Both the position numbers and the translations under genes were made by a program. A stretch of DNA of 15,526 nt, taken from NCBI GenBank assembly GCA_002310235.1, contig DBYO01000021.1, forward strand, positions 43,372 through 58,897, written 5' to 3'. This stretch comes from Bacteroidales bacterium UBA1184 (GTDB taxonomy: Bacteria > Bacteroidota > Bacteroidia > Bacteroidales > ML635J-15). Of the stretch, positions 6,658 to 13,251 are shown piece by piece. Numbering within the stretch: the first letter of the stretch is position 1; each line of letters starts with the position of its first letter. A model generated the notes under the pieces. The model did no database searches and was not told the origin of the DNA. It saw only the letters and a program-made list of their open reading frames with translations.

Positions 6658-7070
6658 TACTGTTTATCAAAAATGTACTCGAATTCCTTTACAGTTTCAA
6701 GTTTTCCGTTTGGAAAATAATTGTACTGCTTCTTCTTGCTTCCGTCGGGATAATACTCGAACTTACGAATACGCACCGGCTTGTTGCGGCTGTCGTATTC
6801 GACCTCCTTTATGCACTTGCCAACTGTGTTGTACTCGAATGTCACACGCGATTTCTGTCCGTAGTTGGCATACTCGATTTCCTCAATCTTGAAACCGTTG
6901 GCATCGTACTTTGTCACGTGATCGAGAAAACGTGTCTTTGTGGCTTGGTTCTCGTTCCATTCCTTTATAGTAAGGCCTTTACGCTTCTCACGTTTTTCCT
7001 CGGTTGTCTGCGCGCAAACAATAAATGCCGACAAAAGCAATGTGACTATTATTAAAATTCCTCGTTTCAT
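6657..7070 (-). CDS. Small exported protein with YwqK-like/YD-like repeats
   Basis: The protein has 137 residues with a signal peptide (1-20, ends IVCA, then Q). After a basic stretch (KREKRKG), short beta-hairpin repeats of about 18-20 residues follow: KYDANGFKIEEIEY, EYNTVGKCIKEVEY, KFEYYPDGSKKKQYNY and YFPNGKLETVKEFEY. These resemble MORN-like or YwqK-type repeats found in exported Bacteroidota proteins. No catalytic residue is apparent. It lies between the lipoprotein (3-nt gap) and the VTC gene (1-nt overlap, TAATG), so it is very probably made together with the polymerase and may act as a periplasmic adaptor. That role is a guess from position only. Confidence 0.8.
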   Translation of the reverse strand: MKRGILIIVTLLLSAFIVCAQTTEEKREKRKGLTIKEWNENQATKTRFLDHVTKYDANGFKIEEIEYANYGQKSRVTFEYNTVGKCIKEVEYDSRNKPVRIRKFEYYPDGSKKKQYNYFPNGKLETVKEFEYIFDKQ

Positions 7071-7073
7071 AGA

Positions 7074-7814
7074 TTAAACATTAATAATTACTTTGATAGT
7101 ATCGGGAATTTCATAAATCGTGCCAACTTCCTCTACTTTAACTTGACGTGTCACTATACTGGGAACTTCTGAAAATGTTTCATTTCCAGCTGTCGGCATC
7201 ACTTCTGTAAATGTATATACTGTATAATTACCTGGGGCAAGTTTCTGAAAATAGAAATATCCGTCCATACCTACGCGTACATCGTCAAAGTGATATAGTT
7301 CTGAATCGCGCTTTATATAAACACGTTGTTCGTAAGCCCAGCCTTCTCCCCTAGCATCGGAAGTTTTGTTATGATAATATTTTGCATATACTCTACCACG
7401 AACCATTGATGTTCCATAAGCTTTGCCTTCGTGGATATAGATTGTCGGGACTGTGGCAGTTGCACCTTTCTTCAACTCAACTTCTTGCGAAACTGCTATT
7501 CTTTCACCGCTAGACAAAGTCGAATAAGCGAACAAGGTATATTTACCAGGGTTCATGTACTTGAAACGGTAATGCCCATTGTCGTCGGTTTCGACATCGT
7601 CGCCATAGAAAGTATCGTCACCATAGACAATGAAAACATCCGTCTTAGAGCCAACAACAGTATCGGTTTCGAGGTTATAGTTGTCGTCGGGATGTAAAAT
7701 GCGCATGACATCACCTTCGATGATACCAGTGCCGCCCTCACCTTCTCCCTTGTTGCACGAACTAAGTGCAACAAGGAGAAGCATAGGGAGTGTAACAAAA
7801 AGTATTTTCTTCAT
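7074..7814 (-). CDS. Lipoprotein with two beta-sandwich (carboxypeptidase-regulatory-like) repeats
   Basis: The protein has 246 residues when started at the ATG at 7814, which gives a clean lipoprotein signal: MKKILFVTLPMLLLVALSSC with lipidated Cys20. The frame is open further upstream into the preceding gene, but those residues do not precede a signal peptide sensibly. Two homologous domains (about 28-128 and 137-246) each carry a GxYxFxxLxPGxYTVY-type motif: NGHYRFKYMNPGKYTLFAY (79-97) and DGYFYFQKLAPGNYTVYTF (184-202). This is the fold of carboxypeptidase-regulatory-like or SdrD B-like modules, which are structural or binding domains rather than enzymes. The gene starts 7 nt after the DUF4353 gene stop. 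It is probably outer-membrane associated; the Gly/Glu-rich stretch after Cys20 might favour surface display. Confidence 0.85.
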   Translation of the reverse strand: MKKILFVTLPMLLLVALSSCNKGEGEGGTGIIEGDVMRILHPDDNYNLETDTVVGSKTDVFIVYGDDTFYGDDVETDDNGHYRFKYMNPGKYTLFAYSTLSSGERIAVSQEVELKKGATATVPTIYIHEGKAYGTSMVRGRVYAKYYHNKTSDARGEGWAYEQRVYIKRDSELYHFDDVRVGMDGYFYFQKLAPGNYTVYTFTEVMPTAGNETFSEVPSIVTRQVKVEEVGTIYEIPDTIKVIINV

Positions 7815-7821
7815 AAAATAT

Positions 7822-10728
7822 TTATTGTGCTGTAAGTGATGATCCGGAACCAGATGTCGTTGCAGAAGCGCCAACATAAATTCCGTGCCAGTTTGCAGTA
7901 CCTGTTATGGTCGGATTTGTGTACATCGTATATGTGCCAGATGTAACATTGGGGCTGGTGAACACATAGTTAACAGTTGCCCTACTACCACGAACCCCAT
8001 CTCTGAGCCCCGAATTTGTCATAAAGCCGCTGCCCGAAATGCTTGATGGATGCTGGTAAATAAGGACAGTCGTTCCTGAGCTATTCTTGATGCAATACTT
8101 TGAACCTGCACTGAATGTCGGTGCAAGATATTTCTGTCCATTCTGATATGTAGGGCTGTCGAGGAGTGCCATACCTCCGCCGCCACCCATTCCACCGCTC
8201 GATGCGCGGTATGCGATGATAGTAGCACCATTAATAATAAGATGACCTTGAGTGCCGCCCATTCCGTCGCAATTAGCATCAATTGCTTCCTCTTTTCCTG
8301 CAGCGATAACTACACCACCATTATACTGTGAATATGCACCATTGCAGTCAATAGCATCATTTCCGCGAGAATATGCCCAAACATAACCACCGTTAACTTC
8401 AATATGGTTAGCGCAGTTGATAGCATCATCGTAAGCATTTGCTTCAATGAAACCTCCGTGAATATATATTCCGTCTTTGCTTTCAATTCCTTCGCCAGTC
8501 GTTTCACCGGATGTCTGAGCGCAGTACGATGAAACGTGTCCGCTGTTTATCACAATGTTGCCTACAGCCTTAATACCCTTTGGCAAACCTTTCCAGTAAT
8601 CGGAAGAAGAAGAGCCTCCTCCGCCTGGGAATCCACCACCGCCAGGTCCGCCACCGCTACTTGCATTTACAGGAGCGCCAGATGTCATTACATCAATATC
8701 AATAAGGCTATTGTCGGCATTCAAAGTACCTATTGTAAGGATTCCATCGCATGCGATGCCCTTGCCGCCCTTACCTGTGCTCGAGCAGTTGATTATACCT
8801 GCGAGTATTGTAAGATCGCCTTCGCTCTTGATACAGCACGGAGCATAACCGTCGGTGCAAGATGTGCCAGAACCCGAAAGGGTTGCACCCGCACCAGCGG
8901 TTGTTATGGTGATGTTGCCACCATTTATTGTCATATTACCGACCGACGATAGTCCCTTTGCTCCGCCCGAAGCAGTTGTAGCAGTGGCGCTGATTGTTCC
9001 GCCGTTGATTGTTAGTGTTCCGCTCGATTTAACTGCAACGCTGTTCGAAGCATCGGTACCAGAAACCAATGTTGCGCCTGAAATGTTGGCGGTAATTGTT
9101 CCGTCGTTCATTACAAATGCAACATCCGGCTTGAAACCTTTTGCTGCCATGCCCGACATGGTTAATGTGATGTCGCCACCGACAACATTTATTGTTCCGT
9201 CGCAGGAGAAGCCCTTGCTGTCCTGTCCGCTGCAGGTAACGGTGTATGTTCCGTTGTTTACATTCAATGTAACATCGGCCTTTACTGCTTTCGAGTCGGT
9301 ACCTGTTGCTTTCAATGTGTAGTTGCCTCCGTTGAGGTTTACGACATCGTCGCACGAAATGCCCTTGCTGTCGGTTCCACTACAGGTAATGTCGAGAGTT
9401 CCACCGTATATGTCAACATATGCATCACTCTTAATACATGCTGCGCTATAAGTATCAGCAATATTCTGAGAATTGGTGTATGAACCTCCGTTGCCAGCAA
9501 CAGACAAAGTTATCGTTCCATCTGTCATTCTGAACAAATTATCGACAGAAATGCCTCTTGCTGCATTGTTTGATGATGGACAAGTAACGGAAAGCTGACC
9601 ATTTGTTACATACATGTTAGTAGCTTTGATGCCCGAGCAGTGCCATACACTATCCGATACTAGAGCTGCACCAGAAGCCGTAATTGTTGTATTTCCGCCA
9701 GCAACAAACAAATCAGTTGCCTTCATACCTTTAGACTGAACACCCGAAGCGGTAATATTGATTGTTCCGTCACTAATTGTCAAAGTATCGCACTTCAACC
9801 CCTTACCGTCGTCATTTGCGACAGTAACGTTGAGCGTACCACCCATAATCTTTATAGTACCTTCGTTGGCATGAGCAAGGCTTGCGTATTCGGCCTCGAT
9901 ACCATCGCTACCGAAACCGCTAACGGTGACATTTCCACCAAACAACTTAAAATTGTTTGCATGGATACCGTCCTTTACCGCCGAAGTAACATTAATTGTT
10001 CCGGAATTTATTTTAATATGTGCATTGCTGTTGATACCATGCTGCTTGTTTCCTGCCACATTGAGAGTTCCGTTACCATATACCTCTATCGAACCTTTGC
10101 AATTCAATGCAGCCTTAACGGAGCTGGTAGAACCATCGGCGAGCGAGTTGGTTTTACCATCCTCGAGGAACAGATTTACCCTCACGTCCGAAGGGACATT
10201 GATGGCCGGACCTGACGTATTTGTAATAGATACTCCATTTAGCCTAAGATCAAACTTATTGTTTGTTTCTGCTATGTAAAGCGTACCATTAGTAGTTGTA
10301 CCAGCCACAACAATTGTACGGGTTGTAGTAGTATCCGATGCGTTATTTACCGTGACATATTCGCCATCGCAGGTTATTGTTACACCTCTGCTGCCCGACC
10401 ACGGATTGACAACGCTTACCGCCCCACCATTATTATAAGTGATGTAAATCCAGTCACCTTCATTTGGCTGTTCGGGATTGGTATCGTCGAGAGCCGGCAT
10501 ATAAAGCACAATGCTATCGATCCCCAAAACAGGGAAATTGAAGGGAGTTTCGTTGTTAAGGTTTGTATATGCTGTAGAGGTTCCCGTTGGTGTAAAAATT
10601 ACACTGTCAACATTCTCTATTGTCTTTGTGTATATTACATGGCCACCACTATAATACAGAAGTTTATTCTGCGCAGCCAATGCCAGCACCGACAATGTAA
10701 ACGCCAATAAAATTATTATCTTTTTCAT
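7822..10728 (-). CDS. DUF4353 (Cthe_2159-type) carbohydrate-binding beta-helix protein
   Basis: The protein has 968 residues with a signal peptide (1-19, then Q). Residues 20-80 hold a paired motif (VDSVIF, IDSIVLYM) resembling the N-terminal region of the upstream small protein. From about 92 the DUF4353 signature begins: ITYNNGGAVSV, FDLRLNGVSITNTSGPAI, LEDGKTNSLADG, then GTLNVAGNKQHGINS. After that come many parallel beta-helix turns of the type GGTLDITCSGTDSKGISCDD. The Clostridium thermocellum prototype Cthe_2159 is a pectate-lyase-like beta helix that binds acidic sugar polymers and cellulose. A Gly-rich insert (about 688-709) splits the helix, and a second Gly-rich run (about 841-853) precedes the last domain. 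No T9SS tail is visible at the C-terminus. Its start overlaps the preceding stop as ATGA. It probably binds a polymer at the cell surface. Confidence 0.9.
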   Translation of the reverse strand: MKKIIILLAFTLSVLALAAQNKLLYYSGGHVIYTKTIENVDSVIFTPTGTSTAYTNLNNETPFNFPVLGIDSIVLYMPALDDTNPEQPNEGDWIYITYNNGGAVSVVNPWSGSRGVTITCDGEYVTVNNASDTTTTRTIVVAGTTTNGTLYIAETNNKFDLRLNGVSITNTSGPAINVPSDVRVNLFLEDGKTNSLADGSTSSVKAALNCKGSIEVYGNGTLNVAGNKQHGINSNAHIKINSGTINVTSAVKDGIHANNFKLFGGNVTVSGFGSDGIEAEYASLAHANEGTIKIMGGTLNVTVANDDGKGLKCDTLTISDGTINITASGVQSKGMKATDLFVAGGNTTITASGAALVSDSVWHCSGIKATNMYVTNGQLSVTCPSSNNAARGISVDNLFRMTDGTITLSVAGNGGSYTNSQNIADTYSAACIKSDAYVDIYGGTLDITCSGTDSKGISCDDVVNLNGGNYTLKATGTDSKAVKADVTLNVNNGTYTVTCSGQDSKGFSCDGTINVVGGDITLTMSGMAAKGFKPDVAFVMNDGTITANISGATLVSGTDASNSVAVKSSGTLTINGGTISATATTASGGAKGLSSVGNMTINGGNITITTAGAGATLSGSGTSCTDGYAPCCIKSEGDLTILAGIINCSSTGKGGKGIACDGILTIGTLNADNSLIDIDVMTSGAPVNASSGGGPGGGGFPGGGGSSSSDYWKGLPKGIKAVGNIVINSGHVSSYCAQTSGETTGEGIESKDGIYIHGGFIEANAYDDAINCANHIEVNGGYVWAYSRGNDAIDCNGAYSQYNGGVVIAAGKEEAIDANCDGMGGTQGHLIINGATIIAYRASSGGMGGGGGMALLDSPTYQNGQKYLAPTFSAGSKYCIKNSSGTTVLIYQHPSSISGSGFMTNSGLRDGVRGSRATVNYVFTSPNVTSGTYTMYTNPTITGTANWHGIYVGASATTSGSGSSLTAQ

Positions 10729-11216
10729 AATTTGCTAAATTTATAGGTTTTTCCATCAATCTTTACAATATACAAGCCTTCTCCGAGGTCGCTGACATCG
10801 ATTGCTCCGTCCGACGAAAGGTTCGCTTCCTTTACAAGCTGACCGGTTGCCGAATAAATCTGCATAGTCACCTCTGCGCCGACATTGAAGTTGAAATAAA
10901 GCATATCGGAAACCGGATTCGGGTAAAGCCCCTCGTTTGCCGACAATTCTTCAATATCCTGCAACCCCGGCTCATTATATGCCAAGGTCATCTTCTTGAC
11001 ATCGGTCATAGCAAATGAAGTTGTTGTGCCATCGCCAAGCTTGAACACAACACTCTCGCCTTCGAAATAAAACTTCTTCACATCCTGAATAAGGGTAGGT
11101 GTAGAATTGACATTCGTCCTGAAATGTACGGTAATGTCCGTTGTTTGCGCACTGGTTTTCATAGTTGCGAACATTGCAAGCACAAAAAACATTGCGATTA
11201 GAATTTGCTTATTCAT
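10725..11216 (-). CDS. Small T9SS type A sorting domain protein, first gene of the operon
   Basis: The protein has 163 residues with a signal peptide (1-23, ends KTSA, then Q). Residues 25-80 contain VKKFYF, FKLGDG and VKKMTLAY, a paired beta motif common at the start of Bacteroidota surface proteins. Residues 96-163 form a Por_Secre_tail domain: GLYPNPVSDMLYF, YSATGQLVKE, then LGEGLYIVKIDGKTYKF, ending SKL. It is therefore exported through the inner membrane and then by the type IX system. It leads the seven-gene operon and overlaps the DUF4353 gene by 4 nt. It may be a surface partner of the large beta-helix protein, which itself lacks a sorting tail. No enzymatic motif is seen. Confidence 0.9.
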   Translation of the reverse strand: MNKQILIAMFFVLAMFATMKTSAQTTDITVHFRTNVNSTPTLIQDVKKFYFEGESVVFKLGDGTTTSFAMTDVKKMTLAYNEPGLQDIEELSANEGLYPNPVSDMLYFNFNVGAEVTMQIYSATGQLVKEANLSSDGAIDVSDLGEGLYIVKIDGKTYKFSKL

Positions 11217-11292
11217 AATAATTTATTTAAAAACAACATTTAATTTCTTACTAAAACACTAACAAAATTTTGAGTACAAAATTTCAAGATAG

Positions 11293-11300
11293 CAAAAGTA
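11293..11300 (-). promoter_or_regulatory. Candidate promoter (-7, TACTTTTG) of the seven-gene operon
   Basis: The minus strand reads TACTTTTG, 76 nt above the ATG at 11216. A TTTG at 11329-11326 lies 25 nt further up, a little far for a -33 element. It is divergent from the AraC gene promoter, about 60 bp away, so both could share operators. Confidence 0.4.
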
Positions 11301-11341
11301 CACATCATTACAATACACTTATTGACAAAAAGTTTTTATAA

Positions 11342-11370
11342 TTTTGCAAAAACACTTTTTTTTTGCAAAA
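11342..11370. promoter_or_regulatory. Twin TTTTGCAAAA palindromes, candidate AraC-type operator
   Basis: The perfect 10-bp palindrome TTTTGCAAAA occurs at 11342-11351 and 11361-11370, 19 bp apart, each followed by a C-A-C (GCAAAAACAC and GCAAAACCAC). A related GCAAAAACA lies at 11401-11409. The second copy covers the -33 element of the regulator gene. About two helical turns between sites suits binding by a dimer or by the two HTH motifs of an AraC protein, and suggests autoregulation and control of the divergent operon. This is inferred from position and symmetry. Confidence 0.5.
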
Positions 11371-11390
11371 CCACATTTTTGTTATATTTG
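11362..11390 (+). promoter_or_regulatory. Promoter of the AraC-family regulator gene
   Basis: TTTG (11362-11365) and TATATTTG (11383-11390), 17 nt apart, match the Bacteroidetes -33/-7 pair. The ATG at 11418 follows 27 nt below. This position argues against starting the protein further upstream. Confidence 0.65.
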
Positions 11391-11417
11391 TCACCGAAAT
11401 GCAAAAACAAAACTGAG

Positions 11418-12266
11418 ATGAAAGGCAACGATAACTTTATAACGAAAATGACCGATGAAATCAACCGCAAGGGCGTGGTTGTAATCGACAATGTAAGGAG
11501 AATGCCTGTTTATGGAGTGCCATACGCATCGCCACACTACACTATTGGAATCAATCATCAGGGAAGCGTAAGCACCGAATACGAAGGTCAGATAGAAAAT
11601 TTTGGAGCCCACAACCTGGCCATAGTGTATCCGCACCACACATTGCTTACGCACAGCTCATCCGACGACTACCTCGCTACGCTTGTAGTTGTTTCCGAAC
11701 GACTTTTTGAAAAACTTGCCATTCTCAGTAGCCACAATAGCCGATTCCATTACGAGCAACAACCACATTTTACTCTCACTCCAAGCCAATATACCGATGT
11801 GATGACACTTGTCGATTCGCTGCGCATCGTCTCTCGTCTAGGTTCATCATTGCCAGATGATTGTATATTACCACAATTGCACATATTATTATTGGTAATA
11901 GACTCATTCCGCATAGAAAACGACGGCATAAACGCTTCGTCAAAAGGGCACATCAGTTCACGACTCTATGAAGCCATCATCAAGCACTACAAGGAACACC
12001 GCGATGTGGAATTTTATGCCAACCTGTTCTGCCTATCACCAAAATATTTCAGCACATCCATAAAATGCGAAACAGGGCATAGTGCCAACTACTGGATACA
12101 GCAGCATGTGATACACATATCGAAAACTTTGCTCCGTACCGAGCATAAAATGTCGCTGCAGGAAATATCAGAACAACTAGGATTCCCCGACCTTGCTACC
12201 TTCAGCCGCTATTTCAAGCGGGCAACGGGAATTTCGCCGAGCGAATATAGGAAAGGAAACATGTAA
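11418..12266 (+). CDS. AraC-family transcriptional regulator
   Basis: The protein has 282 residues from the ATG at 11418; the frame is open upstream, but the promoter lies inside that extension. Residues 1-170 look like a cupin-type sensing domain (NHQGSVSTEYEGQ, then LAIVYPHHTLLTHSSSDDY). Residues about 185-282 are the AraC DNA-binding domain with two HTH motifs: VEFYANLFCLSPKYFSTSIK and the second, MSLQEISEQLGFPDLATFSRYFKR, followed by the signature TGISPSEYRK. It is transcribed divergently from the seven-gene operon with 201 bp between start codons, so regulation of that operon is the obvious inference. The ligand is unknown. Confidence 0.93.
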   Translation: MKGNDNFITKMTDEINRKGVVVIDNVRRMPVYGVPYASPHYTIGINHQGSVSTEYEGQIENFGAHNLAIVYPHHTLLTHSSSDDYLATLVVVSERLFEKLAILSSHNSRFHYEQQPHFTLTPSQYTDVMTLVDSLRIVSRLGSSLPDDCILPQLHILLLVIDSFRIENDGINASSKGHISSRLYEAIIKHYKEHRDVEFYANLFCLSPKYFSTSIKCETGHSANYWIQQHVIHISKTLLRTEHKMSLQEISEQLGFPDLATFSRYFKRATGISPSEYRKGNM

Positions 12267-12268
12267 AA

Positions 12269-12300
12269 TAGTTGAAAGTTGAAAGTTAATAGTTGAAAGT
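12269..12300. repeat. Short direct repeats after the AraC gene
   Basis: TAGTTGAAAGT occurs at 12269-12279 and 12290-12300, with a partial copy (TTGAAAGTTAA) between them. The mirrored CAAATTTTCAA appears at 12336-12346 and again near 12364-12374. This is an intergenic A/T-rich repeat between two convergent genes. Confidence 0.5.
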
Positions 12301-12302
12301 CT

Positions 12303-12331
12303 GTAGAGTCGTTGCGGGCAACGACTTCTAC
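12303..12331. terminator. Strong hairpin between convergent genes
   Basis: GTCGTTG (12308-12314) pairs with CAACGAC (12319-12325) around a CGGG loop, and outer GTAGA (12303-12307) pairs with TCTAC (12327-12331) past one bulged T. The hairpin lies between the AraC stop (12266) and the endonuclease-family stop (12379), where a bidirectional terminator is expected, although no T-tract follows directly. The type may also be a dispersed intergenic palindrome. Confidence 0.5.
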
Positions 12332-12378
12332 AAATCAAATTTTCAACCTTTAGCTCGCGCTAGCAAATTTTCAAACCC

Positions 12379-13218
12379 TTATATCTTCATCGTTGCCATT
12401 ACAGGATAATGGTCTGAAATATACGGCTTGCCGTAATCTCCGTTCAAGGTTTTGAAATCCAGCACTTCTGCATTTTTGTAAAAAATGTAGTCTATCATAG
12501 CATCATTTCCGTTGCCATAATTGTTGTATGTTGGAATCCATTCCGATTCAGGCAAAATTGCACGGCTGTCATTCATATCAGCCTTTAATGGGTCGAAAAT
12601 ACTGGAGTTTACGTCCGAATTAAAGTCTCCTGAAAGGAATACTGGACAATTATCATCTTTTACAATATCGGCGATTTTCTTTGTAATCAACAAAATTGAT
12701 TGTTCGCGTGCGACTTTGCCAACATGGTCGAGATGAGTGTTGAACACATAAAAAACCTTATTGCAGTTCCAATCCTTTAATTTTGCCCATGTTACAATTC
12801 GTCTGCATGCAGCATCCCAACCGAAAGAACAACTGTCGGGAGTCTCAGACAGCCAGAAATTACCACTATCAAGCAAATCGAAAAATTCGTTGCGATAGTA
12901 AACTGCCATAAATTCGCCGGCTTCCTTACCATCGTCGCGACCGACACCAACACGGCTATATTCCGGAAAGATCGAATCGATGTATTCAAGCTGTCCAATG
13001 AGAGCCTCCTGCAAACCGAACACATCTGGTTGCTCACGCTCTATCATTTCCTTAGTTGCGGACTTGCGAATATCCCATGCATTGTCGCCATCGTCTGCTG
13101 TACCATAGCGGATATTGTACGATATGTACTTTATTTCAACATCCTCTTCTCTGTTACTACATCCACCACAAATTAACAGAACTGCTAGCGACAATAAAAA
13201 TATCATTCTATGTTTCAT
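12379..13218 (-). CDS. Endonuclease/exonuclease/phosphatase (EEP) family lipoprotein
   Basis: The protein has 279 residues. A lipoprotein signal ends LLICGGC with Cys20, so the enzyme is attached to a membrane, possibly exposed (SNREEDVE follows). The EEP fold is complete: YNIRYG (Asn35), LQEA (Glu71), NTHLDH (His162), SGDFN (Asp198, Asn200), IDYIFY (Asp243) and SDHYPV (Asp269, His270). These residues bind a divalent metal and cleave a phosphodiester or phosphomonoester bond. Relatives act on DNA, phosphoinositides, sphingomyelin or other phosphoesters, and the substrate here cannot be named. An exported lipoprotein form suggests an extracellular phosphoester. A TATCTTTG promoter element lies 25 nt upstream of the ATG at 13218. 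Confidence 0.92.
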   Translation of the reverse strand: MKHRMIFLLSLAVLLICGGCSNREEDVEIKYISYNIRYGTADDGDNAWDIRKSATKEMIEREQPDVFGLQEALIGQLEYIDSIFPEYSRVGVGRDDGKEAGEFMAVYYRNEFFDLLDSGNFWLSETPDSCSFGWDAACRRIVTWAKLKDWNCNKVFYVFNTHLDHVGKVAREQSILLITKKIADIVKDDNCPVFLSGDFNSDVNSSIFDPLKADMNDSRAILPESEWIPTYNNYGNGNDAMIDYIFYKNAEVLDFKTLNGDYGKPYISDHYPVMATMKI

Positions 13219-13242
13219 ACCATTTATGAATTAATAACACGA

Positions 13243-13250
13243 CAAAGATA
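13243..13250 (-). promoter_or_regulatory. Bacteroidetes -7 element (TATCTTTG) for the EEP lipoprotein gene
   Basis: The minus strand reads TATCTTTG, a TAnnTTTG match. A TTTG at 13278-13275 lies 24 nt further up as a possible -33 element. The promoter overlaps the stop region of the upstream membrane-protein gene, so the EEP gene can be transcribed independently. Confidence 0.55.
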
Positions 13251-13251
13251 A

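Noticed and set aside
7815..7877. Upstream start for the lipoprotein gene inside the DUF4353 gene
   Set aside because: It would place 21 unrelated residues before a clear lipoprotein signal sequence that begins at 7814.
8536..9322. Plus-strand open frames opposite the DUF4353 gene
   Set aside because: They arise from the low-complexity Gly/Thr/Ser codons of the beta-helix repeats on the minus strand; no signal peptide or domain is apparent.
11322..11417. Earlier start for the AraC regulator
   Set aside because: A -33/-7 promoter at 11362-11390 and the TTTTGCAAAA palindromes lie within this stretch, so it is more likely untranscribed DNA and leader.
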